From positions 18,786,001-18,850,000 of the forward strand of contig JBHGNT010000001.1 of NCBI GenBank assembly GCA_043228905.1: a stretch of DNA of 64,000 bases, read 5' to 3'. Under the pieces are notes generated by a model. It was not told the origin of the DNA, did no database searches, and saw only the letters and a list, made by a program, of their open reading frames with translations. Below are positions 56,199 through 64,000 of the stretch, one piece after another; position 1 is the first letter of the stretch; each line of letters starts with the position of its first letter. The stretch comes from Azolla caroliniana. Taxonomy: Eukaryota > Polypodiophyta. The translations under genes were made by a program, and so were the position numbers.

Positions 56199-56700
56199 TC
56201 AAGCCGACTCGGAGAAGTCGACACCGACCTCCTGATCTTCCAACACCATGTCGTCCTTCTTCTCGAACCATGCTCTTGAGAACATATCAGCCATGGTGTT
56301 GTCCTTTTTGGAGATGTGTCGTATCTCCGGATGCAGGAACTTGATGTGCGCGATCCACCTAAGCATTGCCAAGTCCGGAGTCGGAGATCCGGAAACCATA
56401 TTGAGGATTGGTAGGCAGTCTGTCTCCATTATTACTTCTATCCCGATCAAGTAGTCTTTATCGGCCTTGACCGCCGAAACAATACCGCAAAGTTTGTGTT
56501 TAACTTAGGCGTATCCTCGTTGTCGCTCGCTCAACACCTTCGCACCAAACCGGATGGGGAACCATGTGTTGTGCTCATCTTCCTGATTAACCACCCACCC
56601 GATTCCAGTCGGACTTGTATCCACCGTTACGTAAACCGGAGTTTCCACCTTGTAAACCCCTTTTTGAAGAGCCGATGTTGATGTCAGGCCCTCCTTCAGT
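56199..56700 (-). pseudogene. RNase H-like region of G, broken
   Basis: 56450-56199 reads MIGIEVIMETDCLPILNMVSG, then IRHISKKDNTMADMFSRAWF, the C-terminal part of an RNase H domain (ETD and DNTMAD positions). The earlier part is in shifted frames up to about 56700. Confidence 0.75.
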
Positions 56701-56879
56701 TTCTAGATTGCCTCCCTGTGCTCTACACCCCATTTGAACTGTCGACCCTCCTTTAGTAACTCGTAGAGCGGCTTGGCAAGGTGTGCGTAGTCTGGGATCC
56801 AAATGTGGTAAAAGGCACACACTCCCAGGAGTCGCTGAACTTTCGTGACCGACCTGCATTCCTTCTTCATCACGGAGAT

Positions 56880-57496
56880 GGCCTCTACCTACGCCGGAGA
56901 CAGTTTCCGGCCATATGGCCCACACAAGTGCCCCACTACTAGGATCTCGGATTGTCCAAAAGCCTACTTCTCCCCAGAGATGGTAAGCCAAGCGCCCTCA
57001 AGCCTTTGGAGTATCTTCTCGCAATTGGAGATGTGATCCACGACAAACCTCCGGCATCCGTCTGGCCCAATTGATTCATCCTTCACCTCCTTTGGACATC
57101 CCTTGATCGGCATGTCATCCAAGAAAGGCATGGTGATGTCCGGGATCTAGTCTTGAAAGACCTTATTCATTGCATTCACCATGTGTGCCACCAAGTTGGT
57201 CCCTGCTCTCTACGACTAGCTAGAATTGGTCATATCCAGAGTACAAGTCGCCGACTGAGTAGATCGACCTTCCTGTGAAGGCCTCCGCAAACTCGTCAAT
57301 TGTCGGCCTGATCCCTGCATTTTGAATGGTCACCTTATTGAATGGCTGCAAGTCTTCAATGAAGCGCAACATGCCGTTCTTCTTCGGCACCGTAAACCAC
57401 CGATTTGAGTATGGGGCGCTCAACGGCTCGAGGATCCCAATCTCGATCTTCTATTTGAGCCGCTCTGTCAACTTCGGTATGTGAGCTCTTGGCACT
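56880..57496 (-). pseudogene. Reverse transcriptase of G, middle part
   Basis: 57423-57220 reads MSAPYSNRWFTVPKKNGMLRF, then PTIDEFAEAFTGRSIYSVGDL and YSGYDQF. After a frame break the catalytic segment PFLDDMPIKG is visible near 57140-57105. It is cut at 57496 by element C; the upstream part resumes at 63263. Confidence 0.85.
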
Positions 57497-57501
57497 GGAA
57501 C

Positions 57502-57791
57502 TGTCATAACTAGACTCGAACCCATAACCTTTTGTTACACGGGTCGAGACTTTACCATTAGGTTATGAGTTGTAATTTGAAGGATATTATTTTCATTTAG
57601 GTTTTATTAGGAAATTGATGTATATTCCAGATTTCTCTGGAACATTCTAGAAACTTCAGGAGTATTCCTGAAGACACTATAAAAGGAGGCGCAAGGCATT
57701 AGTTCGAACCAAATCGGTTCAACGCCAGTCTTAAGCCTTCTAACTACTGTTGTATATCTTCCGTCATATAATACATATATCTTTCGCATCA

Positions 57792-57829
<38 letters not shown>

Positions 57830-57962
57830 ACTCATTCCTTCTCTCAAAGTTCGACGCCTCTCATAGTACTAATCCTTCTCTGTCTTAGTACTATTCCCCA
57901 ACAATAGTACTAATCCTTCTTTTAGTACTAATTCCTTCTCTGCCTTAATAGAGTTCCTGACA
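57502..57962 (+). repeat. 5' LTR of C
   Basis: TGTCATAAC...TCCTGACA. U3 begins with an antisense tRNA-like segment. TATA box TATAAAA at 57678-57684. The predicted start of transcription near 57711 begins AAATCGGTTCAA. A CT dinucleotide run (57796-57825) and four TAGTACTA-like palindromes (57866-57930) follow. Confidence 0.95.
57504..57568 (-). other. tRNA-like segment at the start of the U3 of C
   Basis: The minus strand has ends TCATAAC and GTTATGA that pair over 7 bp like an acceptor stem, an A-box-like CCTAATGGTAAAG and a B-box-like GGGTTCGAGTCTA, 65 nt in all. Repeated at 62799-62863 and, diverged, in both LTRs of B (48870-48939 and 54113-54182). Confidence 0.65.
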
Positions 57963-57964
57963 GT

Positions 57965-57976
57965 TTGAACCGATTT
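57965..57976 (+). other. Self-priming site of C
   Basis: TTGAACCGATTT, two bases after the LTR. It is exactly complementary to AAATCGGTTCAA at 57711-57722, 33 bases after the first T of the TATA box. There is no TGG, so no tRNA primer is expected. The arrangement is as in the yeast Tf1 family, where the mRNA 5' end primes reverse transcription. Confidence 0.78.
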
Positions 57977-58050
57977 ACCCTACTAGTCTCCCTCTTCCTT
58001 CTGTCTCTCTCCTTTCCTACTAGTCTCTTATTTCCCTTTTCCTTCATCCC

Positions 58051-59220
58051 ATGGCCACCGTTAGCGCTGAAGAGTATCAATCCGTTTTCTCGGAATTTCA
58101 ATGCTTGAAAGAGAAGTTTTATGCTTTGGAACAAGAAAATCAACGCTTGTTGGGGGATCTTCAGCAAATTTCCTTAGAAAAGCAGCAAACGCAACAACAG
58201 CATGGGGAACTTGCGTTACGCGTGCAACAACTCGAAGCAACCATCGTAGCAATGCAACAACAAGGGCACGGAGCACAAGGGATTCATAAAGAACCCAAGA
58301 TTGGCCTTCCCACGAAGTTCGATGGAACGCGATCGCAGTTTAGAGGGTTTCTTAACCAGGTACGGTTAGTTATTCAAATGCATCCGTCCCGATATCCCAC
58401 CGATGCATCACGAGTGGGTTTAGTAGGCACGTTGTTAAATGGCTCAGCATTAGCATGGTTCGCTCCGCTACTAGAAAAGGAATCTCCAGTACTAAATAAT
58501 TTTGAAGAATTCATAAGTGAGTTTAAAGCATGTTTTGGAGATACTGACAGCATAAGGACTGCAATCAACAAAATCCGGCGATTACGCCAAGGTGACCGTC
58601 CAGCCTCCGCATATGCTGCAGATTTCCGCCTACTCGCCGCCGATATCCCCTGGGATGATCAAGCATTGATGGAGCAGTTCCGCTATGGTCTACGCAACGA
58701 TGTCAAGGATTTACTCTTGACTTTCCCTGAAGAGCCAAAATCATTAACAGAAGCAATCAGTCGAGCGGTCAGATGTGACAACCGCCTCTTCGAGCGACGT
58801 TCGGAACGACAATTTCAGATGCCGAGGGCAAGATCCGAGCCTACCTATGCCTCAGTGGTAGCGAAACCTTTTCAAAGGGAGTCACATAATGCGCCTCCAG
58901 TAAGTACTCCAACTCCAATGGAAATTGACACTACACGTCGTCGTGGGCCGCTATCGGAGGAGGAAAAGCAACGACGCCGAACAAACCGATTATGCCTTTA
59001 TTGCGGTGGACCAGGGCATATCGCGATAAACTGTCCCCATAGACCAAGAAGGCAGGTAAACCAAGTCATTGTTAGTTCTGACTATACTAAACCCGAGTCT
59101 ATTTCAGTAGGAATCTCTGATAATCCTCATAGTCATAATAGTCCTAATAGTACTAATAGTCCGAATCTCGCAAACAAATTTGATGTCCTTAGCCAATTAG
59201 AAGAAGAGTTAAACGACTAA
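58051..59220 (+). CDS. Gag of C
   Basis: 389 codons from MATVSAEEYQSVFSEFQ, the first ATG after the primer site. Residues about 10-70 form a Leu/Gln-rich coiled coil. About 85-250 is the retrotrans-gag capsid region (FRGFLNQVRLVIQMHPSRY, DIPWDDQALMEQFRYGLRND). One zinc knuckle, CLYCGGPGHIAINC, lies at about 316-329. The tail is Asn/Ser-rich. It builds the particle and binds RNA. The stop TAA at 59218 lies inside a 28-base overlap with the pol frame (-1), next to GTTAAAC. Confidence 0.95.
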   Translation: MATVSAEEYQSVFSEFQCLKEKFYALEQENQRLLGDLQQISLEKQQTQQQHGELALRVQQLEATIVAMQQQGHGAQGIHKEPKIGLPTKFDGTRSQFRGFLNQVRLVIQMHPSRYPTDASRVGLVGTLLNGSALAWFAPLLEKESPVLNNFEEFISEFKACFGDTDSIRTAINKIRRLRQGDRPASAYAADFRLLAADIPWDDQALMEQFRYGLRNDVKDLLLTFPEEPKSLTEAISRAVRCDNRLFERRSERQFQMPRARSEPTYASVVAKPFQRESHNAPPVSTPTPMEIDTTRRRGPLSEEEKQRRRTNRLCLYCGGPGHIAINCPHRPRRQVNQVIVSSDYTKPESISVGISDNPHSHNSPNSTNSPNLANKFDVLSQLEEELND

Positions 59221-62200
59221 GTCCAGCCAAAATAGGAGCCGTTTGGTTGGACAGCCCTAGATCTGTGCAGCCCATTAGTGGTTCCATTCCCTCTAAGCAA
59301 GTTAGTGATGTGTTCGTAGTCCAAGTAGCAGTTAGTACTAAAAGTACCCCTCCAGTACATACCTTAGCCCTTCTAGATTCCGGAGCTAATTCTTGCTTCA
59401 TGGATAGGAATTTTGCCCGAGCTCATCAGATATCTCTCAGAAAGCTCCCATGTCCAGCCTCAGTAGTAGTCATTGATGGTCGTCCCATTGCTTCTGGTAA
59501 TATCATAGAAGAGTCGGAACCCGTTAATATTGTCCTAGATAACTTAACATGTGTAGTATCATTTAATATTATTAGTATTCCAGAACATCCCATAGTTTTA
59601 GGATTACCATGGTTCGAGTTACATGACCCAGACATAGATTGGAGGACAAGGGAAATCCGGTTGCGACAAACCCAAGGATCTACCCAGAAGGTTGCAACCA
59701 TTTCGCTACGTCAGTTGCGTGAGGAAGGGCGCAAGGAGGAAATGTTTCTCTTTGCAATATCAGTACAACCCTCCAGCACCACCAAAGAGGAGTCCACCGT
59801 TCAACTTCCCGAGAAGTATCGTCAGTATGCTGATGTGTTCGATAAAGTACAAGCCAACACACTTCCTCATCATCGGCCGTACGACTGCGCCATCGACTTA
59901 CAACCGGGAAAAGAACCGCCATGGGGGCCGATCTACAATTTGTCACCAACCGAGCTAGAAGTCCTTCGAGCCTATATAGAGGAGAATTTGGAGAACGGTT
60001 TCATTCGGCATTCGAAATCTCCAGCCGGCGCACCCATTTTCTTCGTCAAGAAAAAAGATGGCTCGCTTCGACTCGTTGTAGATTACCGTGGCTTGAATAA
60101 GGTCACAGTAAGAAATAGGTATGCTCTTCCCCTTATCTCAAGTCTTTTAGAACGGATCAACGGTGCCAGGTTCTTCACGAAGATCGACTTACGAGGAGCC
60201 TATAACCTCGTACGGATCCGACCAGGAGATGAATGGAAGACCGCGTTTCGCACCAGATATGGGCACTTCGAGTATACGGTCATGCCGTTCGGACTCACTA
60301 ATGCGCCGGCAGTCTTCCAGCACATGGCGAATGATATATTTCGAGATCTCTTGGATGATTTTTTGATCATCTATTTGGATGATCTACTGGTTTATTCAAA
60401 GACCCAAGAAGAACATGATTCTCATGTACTATTAGTACTAAAACGACTTCGAGAACATGGTCTGTATGCAAAGTTAGAGAAATGTAGTTTCGGGTGCAAC
60501 CAAGTGGAGTTTCTCGGCTATGTCATCTCCTCAGAAGGCATATCTATGGACCCAGCCAAGGTCAAAACGGTGATAGAATGGCACACTCCGCGTTCGGTGC
60601 GGGATGTGCAATGCTTCCTAGGCTTTGCAAATTTCTACCGGAAGTTCATACAAAATTACTCAAAAATTGTGCTGCCTCTCACACAGCTCACCAGGAAGGG
60701 ACAATCATTCATTTGGTCTAAAGAGACGGACATGGCTTTCGAGAGTCTTAAGAAGGCGTTTACATCAGCTCCAATTTTAGGTCATGTGGATCCGGAAAAA
60801 CCATTCATTATCGAAGCTGATGCATCGGATTTCGCATTGGGGAGCATTCTGTCACAACAGGGTAACGACGAGAAGCTACATCCTGTGGCTTTCCACTCCC
60901 GTAAGTTTGACGCCGCCGAAATCAACTACGAAATTCATGATAAAGAGCTATTAGCAATAGTTGATTCTTTTATGCAATGGAGGCATTTCCTGGAGGGATC
61001 TCCTCATCAGGTCACTGTATTCAGTGACCACAAGAACCTTGCCTACTTTCAAGATGCTCGTGTACTGAATCGACGTCAAGCTCGGTGGGCCCACTTCCTC
61101 ACACGCTTCGACTTCAAAATTACATATCGTCCGGGGAAGCACCAAGGGAAGGCAGATGCATTATCACGGCGTTCGTATCTAACACCACGTCCCAGTGAGC
61201 CAGCTTTCGATAACCAGAAGCAAGTAATCTTGGGTCCAGCACGACTGCAAGCAGCACAGATCTTTGACATGCCCGTGGATTCCGACATTACCAATACTAT
61301 ACGTGAGGACTTGAAGACTGATGCTTTCGCCCAAGCTATACTAGCACAAATTGACCCCTCTCGAGCGTCATGTTCACAATCACAATCACCAGGTACAGAT
61401 TATCGGCAATTCAAATACTGTGATGGATTACTCTTCTTTAAAGAACTTTTGTATGTTCCTAATGGTTCTTGCCGCCTTCGAGTAGTACAAAACTGCCATG
61501 ACACATATACAGCAGGACATTTTGGTAGTACTAAAACATTAGATTTAGTACAACGATCATTCTGGTGGCCCCGTATGCGACAATTTGTCGAAGATTTTGT
61601 TCGGACTTGCGATACATGCTGCAGAGCGAAAATGCCAAGACATCATCCATATGGTTTATTAGAACCATTACCAATTCCAAGCAAGCCATGGCAATCCATT
61701 GCTCTTGACTTCATTACAGATCTTCCAGTCTCTAAGGGATTCAGTGCGATTCTCACAGTGGTGGATCGATATACGAAGATGGCTCATTTCTTACCATGTA
61801 CTAAAGAAATATCTAGTGAAGACACCGCCGAAATTGTCATGCGGGAAGTATGTCGGCATCATGGACTCCCTGATAATATCATCAGCGATCGTGGACCCCA
61901 GTTTGTGTCAAAATTCTGGAAGCACCTTTTTAAAATGCTGAAGGTCACTTGTAACCTCTCCTCCGGCTACCACCCACAAACCGACGGTCAAGCCGAACGA
62001 ACAAATCAAACACTGGAGCAGTATCTGCGGTGCTTTCTCAACTATCATCAGAATGACTGGGCAGATATTCTTCAGTTCGCCGAATTTGCCTATAATAACG
62101 CTATCCACGCATCGACTAAAGTCACGCCATTCTACGCTTATACGGGATATCATCCCCGGTGGTGTGTCCTTGAAACCCCAGAAGTGTCCACAAATCCTTG

Positions 62201-62804
62201 CGCGGAGGATCGTTTGGAGCAGTTACGCAAGATACAAGCGGATTTATCTACTCAACTCCAGCAAGCTCAACAATCACACAAGGACTACGCAGATCGTCAT
62301 CGACTTCCATCCAGTTTTAACATTGGAGATCGGGTGTGGCTGCTACGACGACACATCAAGACTACTCGCCCATGTGAGAAGTTGGATTATCGACGATTAG
62401 GTCCTTTCCGTATTATCGGGAAGATTAATGATGTCGCTTTTCGTCTCGAGCTACCTCCGCAACTTCGGATACACCCGGTGTTTCATAGTTCTCTCCTCGA
62501 ACCCTATCACGAGAGCACTATCCCAGGACGTACTATACAACCTCCACCTCCTATCGAGCTCGAAGATGGACCTGAGTATGAGGTCGCTGCCATCCTCGAT
62601 TCCAAGATTGTTCGCAACAAGCTCTACTATCTAGTCGATTGGCTAGGATATAGTCCCAGCGAGCGTACTTGGGAACCGATCGAGAATGTGACCAATGCTC
62701 GTGCTCTTCTAGAAGACTTCCATCGACGATATCCCGAGAAACCGGGTCCTCAATCCAAAACGACTCGTGAAACTCGTCGTTTTAAAGGGGGGATAGTGTC
62801 ATAA
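59193..62804 (+). CDS. Pol of C (protease, RT, RNase H, integrase, chromodomain)
   Basis: Open from 59193 to the TAA at 62802, which lies 8 bases into the 3' LTR. Counting from 59247: protease LALLDSGANSCFMD (Asp 44), RT with RLVVDYRGLNKVT and YLDDLLVYS (about 377), RNase H from EADASDFALGS (about 523), integrase zinc part CHDTYTAGHFGSTKT and CDTCCRAKM (about 750-795), core ALDFITDLP, ISDRGPQFV and QTDGQAERTNQ (about 821, 884, 915), then HPVFHSSLLEPY. A chromodomain (EYEVAAILDSKI to WLGYSPSERTWEP, about 1110-1165) usually directs integration to marked chromatin. No ATG starts it, so it is probably made as gag-pol by -1 frameshift. Confidence 0.95.
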   Translation, partial: PIRRRVKRLSPAKIGAVWLDSPRSVQPISGSIPSKQVSDVFVVQVAVSTKSTPPVHTLALLDSGANSCFMDRNFARAHQISLRKLPCPASVVVIDGRPIASGNIIEESEPVNIVLDNLTCVVSFNIISIPEHPIVLGLPWFELHDPDIDWRTREIRLRQTQGSTQKVATISLRQLREEGRKEEMFLFAISVQPSSTTKEESTVQLPEKYRQYADVFDKVQANTLPHHRPYDCAIDLQPGKEPPWGPIYNLSPTELEVLRAYIEENLENGFIRHSKSPAGAPIFFVKKKDGSLRLVVDYRGLNKVTVRNRYALPLISSLLERINGARFFTKIDLRGAYNLVRIRPGDEWKTAFRTRYGHFEYTVMPFGLTNAPAVFQHMANDIFRDLLDDFLIIYLDDLLVYSKTQEEHDSHVLLVLKRLREHGLYAKLEKCSFGCNQVEFLGYVISSEGISMDPAKVKTVIEWHTPRSVRDVQCFLGFANFYRKFIQNYSKIVLPLTQLTRKGQSFIWSKETDMAFESLKKAFTSAPILGHVDPEKPFIIEADASDFALGSILSQQGNDEKLHPVAFHSRKFDAAEINYEIHDKELLAIVDSFMQWRHFLEGSPHQVTVFSDHKNLAYFQDARVLNRRQARWAHFLTRFDFKITYRPGKHQGKADALSRRSYLTPRPSEPAFDNQKQVILGPARLQAAQIFDMPVDSDITNTIREDLKTDAFAQAILAQIDPSRASCSQSQSPGTDYRQFKYCDGLLFFKELLYVPNGSCRLRVVQNCHDTYTAGHFGSTKTLDLVQRSFWWPRMRQFVEDFVRTCDTCCRAKMPRHHPYGLLEPLPIPSKPWQSIALDFITDLPVSKGFSAILTVVDRYTKMAHFLPCTKEISSEDTAEIVMREVCRHHGLPDNIISDRGPQFVSKFWKHLFKMLKVTCNLSSGYHPQTDGQAERTNQTLEQYLRCFLNYHQNDWADILQFAEFAYNNAIHASTKVTPFYAYTGYHPRWCVLETPEVSTNPCAEDRLEQLRKIQADLSTQLQQAQQSHKDYADRHRLPSSFNIGDRVWLLRRHIKTTRPCEKLDYRRLGPFRIIGKINDVAFRLELPPQLRIHPVFHSSLLEPYHESTIPGRTIQPPPPIELEDGPEYEVAAILDSKIVRNKLYYLVDWLGYSPSERTWEPIENVTNARALLEDFHRRYPEKPGPQSKTTRETRRFKGGIVS
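59208..59214 (+). promoter_or_regulatory. Candidate -1 frameshift heptamer between gag and pol
   Basis: GTTAAAC, reading G-TTA-AAC in gag, two codons before the gag stop and inside the gag/pol overlap (pol open from 59193). The same heptamer in the same place occurs in B (ending GTTAAACGATTGA). It resembles the X-XXY-YYZ slip sites with AAC in the last position. Confidence 0.5.
62784..62796 (+). other. Polypurine tract of C
   Basis: AAAGGGGGGATAG directly before the 3' LTR, inside the last codons of pol. In B the same place reads CTTGTCGTGATAG, so the tract is lost there. Confidence 0.8.
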
Positions 62805-63086
62805 CTAGACTCGAACCCATAACCTTTTGTTACACGGGTCGAGACTTTACCATTAGGTTATGAGTTGTAATTTGAAGGATATTATTTTCATTTAGGTTTT
62901 ATTAGGAAATTGATGTATATTCCAGATTTCTCTGGAACATTCTAGAAACTTCAGGAGTATTCCTGAAGACACTATAAAAGGAGGCGCAAGGCATTAGTTC
63001 GAACCAAATCGGTTCAACGCCAGTCTTAAGCCTTCTAACTACTGTTGTATATCTTCCGTCATATAATACATATATCTTTCGCATCA

Positions 63087-63124
<38 letters not shown>

Positions 63125-63257
63125 ACTCATTCCTTCTCTCAAAGTTCGACGCCTCTCATAGTACTAATCCTTCTCTGTCTTAGTACTATTCCCCAACAAT
63201 AGTACTAATCCTTCTTTTAGTACTAATTCCTTCTCTGCCTTAATAGAGTTCCTGACA
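62797..63257 (+). repeat. 3' LTR of C
   Basis: 461 bp, no difference from the 5' LTR found on reading. Provides the stop codon of pol. TSD GGAAC follows. Confidence 0.95.
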
Positions 63258-63262
63258 GGAAC

Positions 63263-63760
63263 CGGCTTGAGACTCCACGGTACATGCGGTACCGTGAAGA
63301 TACCATTGGCTCCACGATAGTCGGGTCGACGCACCTGATCTCTCCCGACGAGAGAACGAAGGCTCTCCCGTGCCTTCCGAGCATTCTCCGAAACCAGTCT
63401 TCCTCCGCGGGCAGTAGGAAGCCACCCCCACCGATCTTGATCTCCTGTAGCATCTCGTTGGGGAACGAATGTCCTATGCCGACCGGATTTCATAAACTTG
63501 GGTCGGCCATGACCCCTTTCATCTGCTTCCAGCTGTCCTCCGGCAAGGGAGCCACAACTGGCCTCACCTTCCAGTCCATTGTCTTGTATTCCGTGCTCAC
63601 TAGGGCCGTTCAATCTGACCCAACCATCCTTCCGAAGTCCGCGATAACTTCGTACATTTTGACCGAACCAACCAGAATAATCTGGTCTTCGCGTAGGTCC
63701 TCTTCGGTCATCCTCTCAATCTCTCGAGAGTGTCGTCAAATGAGACCGCCTCCACAGCGT
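63263..63760 (-). pseudogene. Pol of G, region upstream of and starting RT
   Basis: 63613-63164 and shifted pieces read MLQEIKIGGGGFLLPAEEDWFRRML, then DPTIVEPM and IFTVPHVPW (in the shifted frame GIFTVPHVPWSLKPVPV), the conserved start of RT in this lineage. It continues to 57496 on the other side of element C. Before it (63613 upwards) are the degraded linker and possible protease region. Confidence 0.8.
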
Positions 63761-63790
63761 TTCTGACCTCGTCTTCAAAGTCCAAGGTGC

Positions 63791-64000
63791 CATAGGCCTT
63801 CCAACATTTTTTGACCCGCTTCTTCTCCCGGCCACCGATGCCGGTTATGATACAACTGTCACAGACACACCAAGTGTGGACTAAGACGGAGCACGGATGA
63901 TGAGGGTACGACGGAGCGATGACGGAATGACACAAGAGCATAAAGATAGAGATGGAGATTAACGAGAGAAGATGGGCAAAATGAGAATACTAGATTTATA
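63791..64000 (-). other. End of window, no clear gene
   Basis: Purine-rich on the plus strand towards the end (GATAGAGATGGAGATTAACG). May be further pol/gag of G or another element; I see no motif that decides it. Confidence 0.3.

Larger units (their letters stand above)
57502..63257 (+). mobile_element. Element C: intact chromovirus (Tf1-like gypsy)
   Basis: 461-bp LTRs at 57502-57962 and 62797-63257 that look identical. TSD GGAAC at 57497-57501 and 63258-63262. Gag and pol fully open, self-priming site, polypurine tract AAAGGGGGGATAG. It is likely the youngest or second youngest insertion (with J) and could be competent. Confidence 0.97.
38175..63790 (-). mobile_element. Gypsy element G, host of D and C
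   Basis: 3' LTR 38175-38994, integrase end 39054-39406 (then D), integrase to RT at 55174-57496 (then C), and the start of RT and upstream pol at 63263-63760. The pieces join in frame or nearly so when D and C and one TSD copy each are set aside. The 5' LTR is outside the window. The motifs (MADPSLRNPVG, NRWFTVPKKNG, PFLDDMPIKG) define a gypsy lineage different from A/D and B/C. Confidence 0.85.

Noticed and set aside
57607-57831. 74-residue ORF MSERERER in both LTRs of C
   Set aside because: It reads the CT-dinucleotide run backwards through U5/R/U3 and is present only as part of the LTR.

Overview
The window looks like plant-type (streptophyte) nuclear DNA made almost entirely of transposable elements nested in each other. 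I found no host gene, rRNA gene, canonical tRNA gene or CRISPR array. The evidence for a streptophyte is a Ty1/copia element with a plant initiator-Met primer-binding site, Ty3/gypsy elements of Tat-like, chromovirus and other lineages, GT-AG introns, AAACCCTAA-type motifs, and stop codons of the CAG-to-TAG kind expected from CHG-methylated DNA. The pol of element G reminds me of proteins from the charophyte alga Chara braunii. That is recollection, not a search result.

Left third (1-23.7 kb). Element A (38-9391, minus) is a complete but decayed gypsy element with target-site duplication (TSD) CATAC, inserted in copia remnant H (to about 11630). H abuts gypsy remnant I (11631-19735), which carries a local duplication and is split by an intact copia element J (13189-18771, TSD CTACC, 1358-codon gag-pol). 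Then come an LTR remnant (about 19740-20690), a gag-LTR fragment E of the same family as D (20779-22837), a solo copia LTR K, and the 3' LTR of gypsy element F.

Middle (25.8-37.2 kb). F is split by an AT-rich insertion, and inside that lies the most interesting object: an 11,335-bp DNA transposon (25819-37153) with 25-bp terminal inverted repeats (TIRs) and a 4-bp TSD ATCT. On the plus strand it carries a two-exon gene (863 codons) for a likely DDE/RNase H-fold transposase. On the minus strand it carries a five-exon gene (coiled coil plus RING-like cysteines), a basic-tailed ORF, and a protein resembling an FCP1/NIF phosphatase with an altered catalytic motif. Its introns and spacers are filled with tandem repeats, mainly a palindromic TAGCTAATTAGCTA minisatellite that also lies beside both ends.

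Right part (38.2-64 kb). Gypsy element G (minus, 3' LTR at 38175-38994) is interrupted by D (39407-55168, TSD TCTTC) and by C (57502-63257, TSD GGAAC). D is interrupted by B (48500-54184). B and C are chromoviruses of one family; C looks intact (gag, pol with chromodomain, apparently identical LTRs). Both appear to use Tf1-type self-priming: the predicted mRNA 5' end pairs with the primer-binding site, and the one base that differs between them changes on both sides of the duplex. A, D and I share a large extra ORF downstream of integrase whose function I do not recognise.
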